From Branchiostoma floridae (lineage: Eukaryota; Chordata; Leptocardii; Amphioxiformes; Branchiostomatidae), in contig NW_023365936.1 in NCBI RefSeq assembly GCF_000003815.2, positions 64,001 to 124,000 on the forward strand: a stretch of DNA of 60,000 nt. The letters run 5' to 3'. Position 1 is the stretch's first letter, and each line of letters starts with the position of its first letter. The position numbers and the translations under genes were made by a program. The notes below the pieces were generated by a model. That model made no database searches. It saw nothing but the letters and a program-made list of their open reading frames with translations, and was not told where the DNA came from. Below are positions 1 through 12,700 of the stretch, piece after piece.

Positions 1-338
1 TGAAAACAGCCTCTTCTGCATAAGACACCATCTCTGGGTAAGCAGTGGAAGCAGATTCCCTATGATATGATTCTACACGCAGCTTCTCTTGTCTCGAAGG
101 AGGTCGTGGATCCATGCCGACGAATTACAGACAGTGCTACATATGCATGTTTACCAATATGACAGTGCAGGTCATCATTATCTTCATCATCAGATTTTGT
201 TGAGGAAACTAAAACAAAAATCATCACTCTTTGTACATTCATGTGTTCCACCTCAAACCCATTGTACGTAGCCTTAATTTAAAGCATCATGTCAATGTGG
301 AAGGAAACTGACATCAATGTTTGTAAGTTTCAACATAC

Positions 339-481
339 CTGAAGATCTCATCCAGGCATGACTTGCAGTATCTGTGCCCACAGTATGTCTGGAAGGGTTC
401 CCGCAACACCAGGCGGCATGCTGAGCACAGATACTTTTCTTCAACCCTGACTTCAAATATCTCCAGTTGATAGCCAGGCAT
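339..481 (-). CDS. TRAF-like gene A, first coding exon (RING half), partial
   Basis: This is the first coding exon of a TRAF-family gene that runs leftward out of the window. The minus strand reads MPGYQLEI... and contains six RING zinc ligands: Cys19, Cys22, Cys34, His36, Cys39 and Cys42. The exon is 143 nt from ATG to donor (G at 339, then GTATG), exactly the length and phase of the first coding exons of genes B and C. A splice acceptor (TTACAG, exon start 490) lies nine bases before the ATG, so a non-coding leader exon must lie further right. The last RING pair (Cys7/Cys8) should be on exon 2, which I do not find in 1-338, so the next intron is longer than 338 bp. In TRAF proteins the RING recruits ubiquitin-conjugating enzymes. 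Assignment to the family is firm; subtype is unknown because the TRAF domain is outside the window. Confidence 0.8.
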
Positions 482-490
482 GTTGGAGGC

Positions 491-3400
491 CTGTAACAAG
501 AGTGAATGGTTTCCATGATATCTATTTACATCAGTATAAAAAGGTAGAACACAGGTATGAGATATGAACATGATTTAGAGATTCATTTTTAGAGAGATTC
601 ATTTTTCTTCAATGAAATTCGTTCAGCGCTCTGTCAAATCTCTGCGCCGCAGTGACGCCGCAAACGTACCACAGATTCAATGAAATTCTCCATTCACTTC
701 ATACGGACGTTATGACATCATAATCGAACAAAATGCTACAGCAGTAATTAAAGCGAGGAATGTACAAACCACTTTCTCGAGCTTGAGGAATTACCAAGAC
801 TAGCGAATGTGTGCTTTTTGTAGTATGGCTGAAAATAGTAACTGAACACAACCTTGCCACTACCGGGTGTTAAAGCAAAATGAATACTGGGTTAAGGTTC
901 AGGGTGTAAATGTGCTTGTTGATCTTTATCATGTTTAGATTAGTTTTACTAATCACATCATTAGTATATTCAATGCATAATTCATGCCATGGATTTTCTC
1001 GCGTACTATGTTCTCTCTATTACGTATAGAACACTTCCTGAAAGGGTCAGAGGTTAGGAGAACCATTCAGCCATGTATGACCTTGTGGGTTGCTAAGATA
1101 CCAGTCTCAACCAATCACAGCTCTGCTGATGTCATGATCTCAGGTAGCAAAACAGTTACGCTGGGCGCGTTACTGACTCAGGTATAAATTGGGCGACAAC
1201 AACAGCTGCTGGTAGAATAAGGTACAATTTACGGTTATATCTTGTACGTTTTGCCTTGTCCTATATGTGTGACTAAGTTGGTAAACACCTGTTGCTATTG
1301 GTAACTTACAAGCTCATGATCATTTCAACTTCTTGAGAACGATATGCGCTTAATTCGACAGAAACGGATTTAACGTTTCACCGCGTCAATAATGGCGTAC
1401 CTAGAACTGGTTCGAATCATACGCCGCCTCAACGGTTGAAATTGTCGCACGCGGAGTTCGTTTGAGAACTAAAGAACCGTAACCAGATGCATCCAATAAA
1501 TCATCGTTTCTGGGCCAAGTATGTGTGTTTTGTTTTGTATGTGTTGATACTTTGTCATGTTATCATGTCATGGTAGACTTGCTATGACGATTACCCTATA
1601 GTAACATCCACTTAAGGTACTATCTCCATCAAGCACCACGCATTAGTCTCTGCATGGGGCTAACTACTCAATTAATGGATTAAGAACCTTATTTGCAAAT
1701 TCATGCCCTTAGGCTAATTGCAAGGGTACAATTGAAAACCGCGAAGAAGGTGTCTATTCCATATATCTGTCTAATGTCTCTACACTTTTTCTCATATTGT
1801 TGGGGATTGACGAATGAAAAGCCCCACGTCTTTAGTGATCAATGGATTCTGTGATTTTAGTAGAAATGTGGTTTTGTGGACGTCCTATTGCTATTGAAAG
1901 CTCGGGCATATTACTTTCAATCTCATAATGAGAGTAGTTAAAATGTATATCTTTCACTACAGCTGTTGCACAATATATTCGCAGTCTCTCCTGAACTGGC
2001 AGTTTTGTTTTTTTCATAACGTCCCTTTTCTATCGCTAATTTATGAGTACAGAGGCTTATCTTACGAACAATGGACCACTTGTCAAAATTATTCTGGTAT
2101 AAATACCTTTCCGTTGTGTATTCGGTTTTAACATATTTGTAGAATCTTAGTTTATCGTTGTCTTTAGGAATTTGCTGGAGAAATGTTTCTATATACGAAT
2201 GACAGCCTTTTGTTTAACAATGTATAAAATAATTATTGTTCACCCAAGATTTGTTTTTTTTTAAGGCAGAATTTGCTTTTTTATCATAGGCAGTTTTCAT
2301 CAAATATTCTTTTACAGTTTCTGACGACTGTTAGGTTAATTAATTTTGTTGGCTATGTCTGTAGGGTAGTTTCCAACAAGTTCTGATCTACATGCAAAGT
2401 GACATGAATTCCAGTGCACGCCAAGGATTTGAATTTTTTTACAAAAGTGACTTTGAATAATTTCAACCGGGCAATTGGCTTTGTAACAGTCTTCGGTCCA
2501 AATCCCACGGCCACATACATGTACATGATGGACTTATGCATGCATTGAATAGCTTAAGAGGGTCTTGGGCCATGGGGGCAATGTTGAACGAGTATGGTTT
2601 GAGGCTGAATACAGTACGCGTGCAGTTTTGCGTGCTTTCAGGGGCAGTTTCTTTTGGCTAGGGAATACGTACCTGATGAGGACAACGTTAGGCATTATAG
2701 GTTAATAGCTTACGATTTCGATGTTATCCGTGCCACGTAAAACGAAAAAAAAAATAAGATATTTCATCTGGCCCGACTTATCTCTTAGCGCTACCTTGAG
2801 GGGGGGTGGGGCGTAAGAGTCCCAGCGGTGAAAGATTGCGCAAAAGAATCAACACGCAATCTGATATGTATTCTTTTCAACTGTTCACAATAACGTTGTA
2901 GCGTGGCAAACAATGTGACTGGCAGCGTTGCCGCGCTGTATGAATGTATCATGTGACTATTGCCTATTGTGTTCAGGAGGGCCTTTCGCGCCAAAATGTG
3001 TAGTGGCGGGAACATGTGCGGCGCCGCGCCCCACCGTTCGGAAGGCAATGGGGTTTAACCGCCTTGAAGAACGGTTAATAAACCACTCAGTCTGCGTTGA
3101 ATATTGGTTGAAATGGCTCTAGCAGAATTCTAGCAGTAGACAGTAATGGTGATGTCGATCAAGATTACCAAAGGCCTAAAAATTCACGACCAAACTAGAG
3201 TTACGACCAGACTGTCTTGGCCCCATTAGGGCCCCTTGGCGGTTAATTCCGCGCCCCTCATCGCAGTAGTCAAGTCATTGCCAGAGCCCTATATTCCCCA
3301 TACCAGTCCCCCTTTTTTGTAAATCATTCGACACATAGCCTGTACATTTTATAAAATGTCTATGTACCATTCACAAACAATATTGGTACATTTATACCCT

Positions 3401-4300
3401 CTCGAGAACTAACCTTTCCAGCGTTGGCCAACAGTTGTTTCAGTGGGCGCGTGGCGTGGCCCCTCTTTAGGCGGGAAAGCGTGGCACATGCGCAGTAGTC
3501 GTTAGTCGTACGTCATTTTTGTTCTACTGATGCCTATTAATAGCACAATCGTGGTGGAAAATTCCGGTTAGAATCGGTAGTGGTAGTGCACGGTAGCCGT
3601 TTCCGACACCGTTTTGCCAAAGAGGAAGCTACGGTGAATGGGCGACTGGGATGATCAATGCAGCGAAGTCACCCATTTGTGTACAAAAGAGTGGTTCATT
3701 TCCGTATATTGTTTGAAAGGGCTTTCATTGATTTATCATATTATATTGATGAAGCCATTTCTGGTATTCTGATGTCTGTCTTGTACAGAGGTCAAATTAT
3801 CATTAAACAGCAACTTTGATCTATGAGAACGATGGTCACTTTTTAATATACTTACTTAATTGAATATAATAATTCATGTAGGTATCCACTCATAGGTAAG
3901 GATATCCAATCCTCAACTTTCATCTCAGAGTACGTCAAAATGCCAGTCATCAATTTCTACTGTTTGAGTGACTGATGTTGCTAACTCCATTCACTAAAAC
4001 GTTTAAATCCAGGGAGGTAGGATGCCAACATGGTGCACTGAGATAGGTTGTACTTAACATACGGCTGTATCTTTTTCATTCTTTTCAAATAGTTTGTATC
4101 CACCGCCATTGTTGGTAAGGCACAATTTGAAAAACGAACTTCCCATAAAAAAAGCAAAATATTTTTCTCCGGGTGATGTATGATCACTATTACTATTACT
4201 ACTGTACATGTGTTGATTTATAATACAATTCCAGATCACTTGCTGATGACGAATTTCAACTTTTGTATCATGATTCAGAACAGACTGTGTACATAATAGC
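491..4300. other. gene-free stretch right of gene A exon 1
   Basis: The leader intron or upstream region of gene A must lie here or beyond. Apart from the motif block at 1111-1189, only short non-homologous open frames are seen. Confidence 0.5.
1111..1189 (+). promoter_or_regulatory. promoter-like motif block, plus strand
   Basis: CCAATCA (1111), TGATGTCATGA (1127), AP-1 type TGACTCA (1174) and TATAAAT (1183) in order on the plus strand, with no recognised gene to the right. It lies 0.6 kb from the gene A first coding exon, which points the other way. Confidence 0.25.
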
Positions 4301-4410
4301 TAGCCTGAGTACCATCCGACTTCTACCGGGGCTCCTTGCACTTGCCGCCATAATTTTATAGGGCAGCGAGTACAAGGAGCCCCGGTAGACATCGGATGGT
4401 ACCTAGGCTA
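4301..4410. mobile_element. small foldback element (MITE-like)
   Basis: A hairpin of about 110 bp. The left arm starts TAGCCTGAGTACCATCC; the right arm read in reverse starts TAGCCTAGGTACCATCC; both continue through CTACCGGGGCTCCTTG. Arms are roughly 48 bp with a few mismatches. No certain target duplication. No coding capacity. Confidence 0.75.
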
Positions 4411-4436
4411 TGTAATAGCCGGTGTGTCAAGAGTTA

Positions 4437-5652
4437 AGGCCCCCTCTCACTTGACGTGCGGCACGCTTGCGGCATTGCTGCGTTCGTTCACTGCGGCACT
4501 GTTGTGTTAATTTCGCCGATTTTGTCTTGCACTCACACTGACGTGCGGCACTGTTGCGTTTCTAGACTAAATGAACATGTTATTGACAATTGCAGCGTTG
4601 TCAATTTATGAAAAATCACCGTAAAATGATGAGAATGCCTCAAAATGAGATTTATAATGAAAAGATTTCCCTTATGATAATGAATTATATGGTACATATA
4701 CTATAAATAACCTTGAAAGACTTTTACAGTAAAGGAAATGACCCAAATGAACGGACACGAACTATATACCAGATTTCACTCGATGTGTACGTTTTGCACC
4801 ATGTAACGTTATGTGTAATTATGTATGTTTATATGTTTATTCACCAATGTTGCAAATTTCTAAAATGAAAATGTTTGATATTTCATACTTTTTTTGTATG
4901 ACGCTGAGTATTTTCATTGTCGGCGGATGGCTTGCCAGCCTATCATATTTGTAAAAAGTGAGAAAAATATGGCCCATGGGTCTGAAAGACTGCAATTTTG
5001 TATTTTATCGGTGGCAGGCTACCAGCAATGATTAGCTTGTAACGTTATAACGCAAACGCAAACTCGTTATCATCCAACATAAATAATTTCTTTTTGAACG
5101 TTGTACGATAACCTTTATCTCTACATCCGTAGGTTAATCGTTAAACCAGTTACTTATTTTTTGTTTTCAAGTATAAAATACTGACCTACTTTCCATTAAA
5201 TAAATCAAAAGATGTATTTTTAAGTTCAATCTGAATACGGATACAAGGTAAGTTTTCTGGAATTCGCAGTGTTTTAACTGGATCGAAAACCGCTGTAAAA
5301 TTATTAGAAATGCATCTAAAATAGTTTTTCGGTGATAAAATGATGTTTACTTTTGATTCTTGGTGTAAAATAGGCAAATTATATCCTTGATACTGTTTGG
5401 GGCATGGTGGCGGCATTGTTGGGGCACCGTTGCGGCACCGTTGCGGCACTGTTGCGGCACTGTTGCGGCATCTTGCCACTTGCGTTATTTTTAAACTTTT
5501 TAAAAAACGTCGCGCTTGCTTGCGGCACTTCTAGGTTTGCTTGCGGCACCTCTAGGTTTGCTTGCGGCACCTCTAGGTTTGCTTGCGGCACCTCTGCGTT
5601 TTCGAACGCAGCAATGCCGCAAGCGTGCCGCACGTCAAGTGAGAGGGGGCCT
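4437..5652. mobile_element. non-autonomous PIF/Harbinger-like element, 1216 bp
   Basis: Perfect 50-bp terminal inverted repeats (4437-4486 and 5603-5652, starting AGGCCCCCTCTCACTTGAC) flanked by a TTA duplication (4434-4436 and 5653-5655). Three-base TTA/TAA duplications and GC-rich ends are typical of PIF/Harbinger elements. No transposase frame is present. The right end contains tandem GCGGCAC-type repeats. Perfect ends suggest recent insertion. Confidence 0.85.
5414..5597. repeat. GCGGCAC-type tandem repeats inside the Harbinger-like element
   Basis: Four 11-bp units (GCACCGTTGCG/GCACTGTTGCG) at about 5417-5460, then three and a partial 21-bp unit (CTTGCGGCACCTCTAGG...) from 5519 to 5597. 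Both arrays repeat the sub-terminal GCGGCAC word that also occurs next to the left end. Confidence 0.85.
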
Positions 5653-5655
5653 TTA

Positions 5656-8600
5656 CCTATTCTTCCTGCGCAGTGACTGGCTCATCCATATGAAGCTATG
5701 GGGTAGTGCCTGGAGTCGCGCGGCGAAATGATTCGAATCCATTTCCTCTGTTAAAACGGATGTTGGGTGGGAGGGGAGGGAGGATTGAAATTGTTCGACC
5801 CTCGTCTAGACAAATTTGACAAGTTTTATTACAGATGCACGGCTTAGCAGCAGTACTACGCTGAATTGCGCCGCCATTCACATTTCTATACATTAAAACC
5901 AGCCTTAATAAAATCCGTTCGTTATCTTACAAACTTAACGCAAATACATTTGCAAGCATTTCAGAATTGTACCAATTCCAAACATCACTCCTCTCGTGTC
6001 TCCCTCCCATCTCTTTCTCTACTCATAGTTTACCTTTCGCCGAGCTACCAGGCTATGCAGATGAGTCTGTCTAACTACGCAGTAATTAGTCAGCTTTTGT
6101 CTTATATAGATAGCTTCACATGGACGAGCCAATCACAGCGCAGGAAGAATAGTGCTTTACTCAGAGCCAAAATAGTTCTGGCTTGAGGTCAAAGTTCAAT
6201 GTATTCCACTGTAATGTAACGAGGCTGGGTTTGGCATTGTTCTCGAAGACCCACGTGTGGTGTGCACTGCAGGTCGTTGTATAACTGTGAGGTAAGCATA
6301 TTAGACTCATTTAGACTTAATGGAACATCAGTTGCTTTACTTTGGTTGATGGATATCATTAAGCTTATAAAAAGCCTATAATTGATCCACATGAAAATAA
6401 TCTTGGTTTGTTACCCAAGCGTTCAGATATGTACCTCTAATTTGCACATTGCAACAGAGAGCTTCGTCTTGTGAAAACAGATCTGAAAGGACAATTTTCA
6501 TTCCAAGCTTCAAATGTCCTTCTATAACTCGCGGCAATGTAAGGCTGCAATTGAGGGGAAATTGGTACTAGTACATATGTAACTTAAATCCCTTTGTCCT
6601 GGTGAACCTTTACAGTTGTAAACTGATACACTGACTTTTGTTGCTGCTCTTGTACCATTACATTTAGCTTGTTCAAAATTACCTCTAGTTACTGTAGGTA
6701 AAGGCAATGGAACTATATCATAACTTTATAATGTCAACATGTGTATGTTACTGTGTTGACTGCATGTATAAAATCGCCCATATTTTTTGCGTATTTTAGT
6801 AGTGGCATTCATTGTTTTTAAAGCATATTTGAAGAAAATGATGACAAACCATTGAAACATGACTAGAAGATACTGGAATTGGAAAATATATCTTGAAATA
6901 AATCTTGAATTATTCTATTTAAATGTACACATGAATACTTTGTGTATACATATGCACAGGTGTGCATAATAGAAAAATAGGCCTTATCGTGTAAACAACT
7001 AAATACTCAATGTTAACGTTGTCAACAATACGGCAGTCTTTGTTTCTATCGGCGCTGTTTTCCAAGTTCAAAGTTCATGGCAAACATACATGGCTTGTCT
7101 TTGTCCTCCCGATCAACCAGACTCACGTTACCTCAAAATAAGCCGCCCTTTTACCTGGATTGTTCAACCAATCACGTTTGGTTTCGGTGATATCATCGCG
7201 TCTCCCTGTAAGCACACTGGCACCTGAGCAGAGCAAACAGGGAAGTGGAGAAGGGATCGTATCTAGTACAGGAAGGCATTTCTACCGTTGAAATCAGGAG
7301 CATTTGGTAGTTTTTTGCGGTTACATCCACGCGTCATACGTTGAAGTTTCAACCATTTCTGCCCTGAGTCGTATTTCTACAAGATGCACGGAAGGACTGG
7401 TATGGGGAGTCTTGGTGTTCAAGATGGCGGGCACAAAAAGCGGAAATCGCCGAGCGCGGGCACGTAGTCATCATGGTTTTAGTACGAAAGTACGGTTCGC
7501 ACGCGACAGCAGTATAGGACATGGCCACGACTGAAGTTCTCCATGGTAAACAGGCGTTCATGTGGAAGTACTAGCGGACTTCATTTGCTGGTATGATATT
7601 GTAATGTCGGGAATTACGACGATATTTTGACGATAACAGGAGAGGCTGAAGGTAGGTTTCGACCATGAATAAATTGTTGTTTGGTGATAGTGACATGTGT
7701 TGTTATTCTTGACATAGTCAAACGATTATATTTGTGAGGATAACTATTGTGTGTTTATGATACAAAATCAAGTGAAGAGTTCAAATTTTTGTCACACCTC
7801 CCATGGCCCACGATCACATAGCAAAGACTAGGAATTCGAAGGTAAGCAAGTGCCATCAATAATTGTAAAGTTTTTTTTTTTACGCACGTGCACGGCGACA
7901 TAGGGTGGACGCACGGAAACTGTTATTCGGGCGGTAGAAATAATGGCCACGTACCACCTCGCAAGCGGGGACGGGCCGAAGCCAAGGCCCATAACTTCTG
8001 TCCTAGAAGTCACCATGAAACGCAATTCCACCACAGTTGGACATCTAACACGTATTTCTAGCGAAAGAGAACTTATATGCTGCATTATACATCGGGCAGC
8101 ATGTCGTAATACCCCCCCCCCCCCTNNNNNNNNNNNNNNNNNNNNNNNNNNNNNNNNNNNNNNNNNNNNNNNNNNNNNNNNNNNNNNNNNNNNNNNNNNN
8201 NNNNNNNNNNNNNNNNNNNNNNNNNNNNNNNNNNNNNNNNNNGATCCATTTTCGCCTAATGTGAGGGGGGTATACCTGGTACATTTGAAATACAGTATTT
8301 CAATCCTTGAGTTCACCATGCACACAACTTGGATAAATGTGACAACGTTGCAAAGAAAACCAGTAAGTTGCGTTGTGGCACTCTATTCTAGACTTACCTT
8401 TTGATTTCCAAACTGATAACTAGACTGACAATATGCGCACCGACTGCGAACTACAAAATCGTGGATGGTTATGTTTTACTTGCGACACCCCTTCAATGAA
8501 CACACATTAGCATACTTGACTTCAGCATGTGGTTTTGAATGCTGCATTATGATTGGTTTTAAAGGCTTGATTTCCTTATCTGAATATATAACTCACAAAT

Positions 8601-9530
8601 GGCTGTCCAGGTTCCTTGGCGCTTCATTGCGACATCTCGACTATCACCTGCCCTGATTGGCCGAGCTGCCATATTGTTAATATTTTATCGTTTGTAGTCC
8701 GGGTTGTTTTTCCAGACAGTTGTCTGGTTTTAGCTATATATAGCTTGTTCCTCTACGTCATGTTTTTCCTTTGGTCTTGGTTGAGTGGGCAAATATGAAC
8801 AAGTGTCTAATAACCGTGAGGAGATAAAGGAGAGGAAATTACCGGTTACCAACAAGCTACCGGTTAACCTGGTCCACTGTTGTCATTTTGTACACCATAC
8901 TGTTTGCGAAACCAATCCATGCAAATAAGACATAGGGAATAGAGGGTGGTCATTAGAAATAAAGCAGACAACCAAATTAAAATATATATGTTTTTCAAGA
9001 ACTTTATACACACCATGAGTTGTTTCGACATTAGTAGGGTGACAAACGATGCATTGCTTGCCCCACAAGATGCAGGACATCCGTACACAAACTATTTGTA
9101 TCCTGTATTTTGGATTTTGGGACACAGGCCACTTAGATGTGCTTCTCCCGGTATAGATCTGTTTGTTTGTGTGATATGATACGTTAGTCACCACAAACAT
9201 CGCTATCAGACATTTTGTCAACCTCTAGATTACTACAAGATACCGGTCAAGAGCACAATATGTGAATGTGTTGTGTCAGTTTAACGCTGACCTTGATTTG
9301 TAAAATGATAGATTTGGAAATGTTTTGATCTCTAAAATATGTCTCTGGAAAATGTGTATCTAAATCCACGTTTTTAAAATCATTTTCAGACCACATAGAA
9401 TCAGAAGATCACAGTAAACATGACCCAAAGAAAATGTAAAATCTGTAAAACATAACATCTATCCGTCATTCAACAGCCAGATGTCAGCTAGGCTTATCAA
9501 ATGCGATATTCGGGCATTGCTTAGGGCGTG
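5656..9530. other. gene-free stretch with the assembly gap
   Basis: A CpG-richer patch at about 7200-7560 has a 76-codon frame without recognisable similarity. Nothing else can be supported. Confidence 0.5.
8126..8242. other. assembly gap (117 N)
   Basis: Run of undetermined bases directly after a 13-base C run, a common cause of sequencing failure. Confidence 0.99.
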
Positions 9531-9533
9531 GTC

Positions 9534-9736
9534 ACATAGGTCGTGCGATCGTCGTACGATCGCTAACTTCCGGCATTTTGGAGGACAAAAATGTACGTCT
9601 CCTGTAAAGTTCAACTGTCTTGGTACATACAATGCTGTTTTGGATCCATGTCGGTGATTGGTTCTGTCACGGCCTGCTTGAAAATCCTATGGCATCAAAA
9701 TCGTACGACGATTGCACAACCTATGTGACCGCGCCC
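9534..9736. mobile_element. 203-bp MITE with TTA duplication (family 1, copy 1)
   Basis: Imperfect terminal inverted repeats of about 38 bp (GGGCGTGGTCACATAGG at left, GGGCGCGGTCACATAGG read from the right), flanked by TTA (9531-9533 and 9737-9739). Related to the element at 33204-33373. No coding capacity; PIF/Harbinger-like by target duplication. Confidence 0.82.
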
Positions 9737-9739
9737 TTA

Positions 9740-12700
9740 GTAAGAATTTTGCAGTCAATGCAGTCAATGCAAACGGATTTACTTACCTCTGCTACATATA
9801 TACCCTGAGGACCAATTTTGTACGATAAGTTATCCTAACCGCTGTTAAACATCTTATCAATTATTAAAGATACATACTTTCTATCATTTGTATTTCAAAA
9901 TCAATATGCCGTCTCGTTTCGCATCGTTCAGGAAGCAATAGAGGGGAGACGGCGTATATAGAACGCAAAATAGCTGAATTTGAATAATTCTTCTACTTTG
10001 GAGCATGCTGTTAATTCAATCCTGGAAATCCGGAACAATTTCATTATACGTATTCATTTCTCATACCACTTTTGGGATCCGGAAGTTGAAGGAATTAATG
10101 TAGATTGGCGTCTTTATATTCGAACAGGAAGTTGCATCAACCCGACTTCAGCAAACGTCTGCGTGATACGGCTACTAGTAATTTTCCGTAGCTGTCACGA
10201 GGGCAGTCTGCCACGTTGGCAAACTGTCGCTGTTCAGAAGGTGTGTCTAGCTCGTGATGGTGAAATAGTCAAATATGAAACATCATCGTGTCTTATGTAT
10301 ATTTGGACGCCACTGCATTAAGAAATCATTAGGGGAAATGGTCAAAGAAGTAATCCAAGGAGCTGTCCTTGACGTAGTCATAGATTATGTTATGTTATGT
10401 TATGTTATGATGAACACACATGGGGAAACCACATTGAAGGAAACCCCACCGCGATATCTAACAATAACTTTCACAGAATACACCATTGTACAAAGAAACA
10501 CAAGCACTTTTTGAGACTCACCGAACTGTCAATGTAGATAAGATGTAGATAAGGCGATGAGGTACTTGGGCGGTAACGTAGACTCCTGGATGTGTGAGTG
10601 CGGGAGTGCGCCAGTTCTAGTGAGGCACGTAATTGCACAATGATTATGTACGTGCCCTGGCTATCACAAAACATGTACTCTCTTGTCAACGCCCACTAAG
10701 TAGGGCAGCCTTATTTGGATACTAACCTTTTAAGGAAACCCTATTAAGGAAACCCTATACCTTTGAGAGGTTGCGCCACTTGTTATTATCGACAAATCGA
10801 GATGGTCGAGATTTGATGCCGACATTTGACATTAAAATGGCAAGCCGATTGGCAAACAAAAGTTGCAAATGGCGTGCCATGGTTATATTACACGTAATGT
10901 CTTCCGTCTAAATTATCTGACAAGACGGTAGAGTGGTTCCAAAATGTAAATAATGTCACAAGGTTTTTCAGGTGTAACGTCAACTGTCAACATCCTTATT
11001 TGGATGTAACAAACCTTATCTGCGTGGATAAACATACCGATTATGAGACACTTGGGGGAGCACGCCATCTCCTATTTGGCAATCATACAGTTACACGGCC
11101 ACCGCTTTGTACAAACAATAGGGCATGTGAGTGTTGGCTAACATGAATACAGAAATATAAAAATTTGACATAGATACTTGACATTTGGGTGACGTTAAGA
11201 CAACAAATTAAACGAATGTGTCTGATTTGCAAATACCACAGAGATTTCACACAAAATCGTGCAGTCTCGAAACTATTTGTTAAGGGGGAATAGAGTAACA
11301 TATTTTATATGAAAGTGAACATGACATACATGACAGATGATTGCGTGGTGGTATGTCCAACCATTTTGATTATATTTAGTAATGAAGAGGATCTATTTTA
11401 TGTCTTGTATACATGTTTCATGTATCAATGAATGGACCATAATACAAATCTAATCAGTCATTTATGCTTTAGAAATGCAAGTTTAGTTCCGTTCTAAAAC
11501 CCTAACACTGATTTTCTTTCATTTTGTGTCGGTTGTATATGTTGCAAACCGCACAGTAAAGCGCTTTTTATTTGTATTTTGCAAAGTCAACCAATACATT
11601 GTTTATTTTCATGAATAACACTTTGGCTGTAGAGTATCAGGCACTTTATAATCAGATCATTCACACTGCTGTTTTATGTACAGTTAAGATTGGGTACTTA
11701 TAATTAACGTATGCAGTCCTGAGCTTAAAAGATCATGACTGCACAAGTTAAGTGCAGTTGAAGCACAGGTTAAGTGCACACGTTAAGAACCCTCCTTATG
11801 CAAGTGTCAGGTTTCGCGTAATGACCGTGATAAACTAAATCGTACTGTTGCTTTTTGATCGTAAAGGTTACCAGTGACTGACGGTACAGATATGATCATT
11901 GATAAGGGTACCAATATTCCTTAACATAGATCAAATACCATCTAGCTTTGGATGACATTGTACATTAATACTTGGTTTTGAAAGAGTAAAAGAAGCCCAA
12001 ATGGACAACAAAATGTATGGCAAGTAATCTAGAAAACATGCGCAGACATAGTTTTGAATTTGTACCTTGAAATCTAAACCGCACATGGATAAAACCCTTA
12101 CAATTGACCAAAGAAAACCATATCTAAGTGGCTTACAATGAAACACATCACAAAGAAAAGAGGTGTTATGTTATACTTATAACCTATTGTAGTCCCCTCA
12201 AAATTCTTTTCGGTAACAAACGGTATATTTCGTACGAGACAGGGGAAATTTTACTCTCTTTACTTAGGTTCGACATCACCTTTGTGCAATTCCTTAATTT
12301 TTCAAACAGTTTGTATCCAGATGTAACTGGTATTTTTTTTGGGTCACAGAATTGCAATGTGTATTTCCACTTACCTGCTTATACGCAAAGATAGATGGTA
12401 ATATTATTTGATGAGGGCTAGTACGATGAGCATAAGTTATACCACACTTTTTTCAGTAAAGCATAAAGCAACAACACAACAGATTTATTTTAAAAAGACA
12501 AATTAGAACACATCACATCCCCTCTATATATAGCTTAATTCATGTGGTCAAAATCCAAACGAAGATTTCAGTATTTTCAATCCTTCCAAATTTCTTCATT
12601 TAAAATATTGTGAGAAAAATATCTGGTGATCATTGCCTATATGCCCATGGTTTGACATAGAGTATATTGTTCATTGCTACCAGTAAAAGAAAGCTACACA

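Noticed and set aside
1405-1425. tRNA T-arm-like GGTTCGAATC
   Set aside because: No matching acceptor, D or anticodon arms could be drawn around it.
5379-5676. Frames with repeated VPQANLE or CGTSRFA peptides
   Set aside because: They translate the 21-bp tandem repeat inside the Harbinger-like element.
7828-8404. Long open frames spanning 8126-8242
   Set aside because: They owe their length to the run of N bases and have no recognisable sequence on either side.
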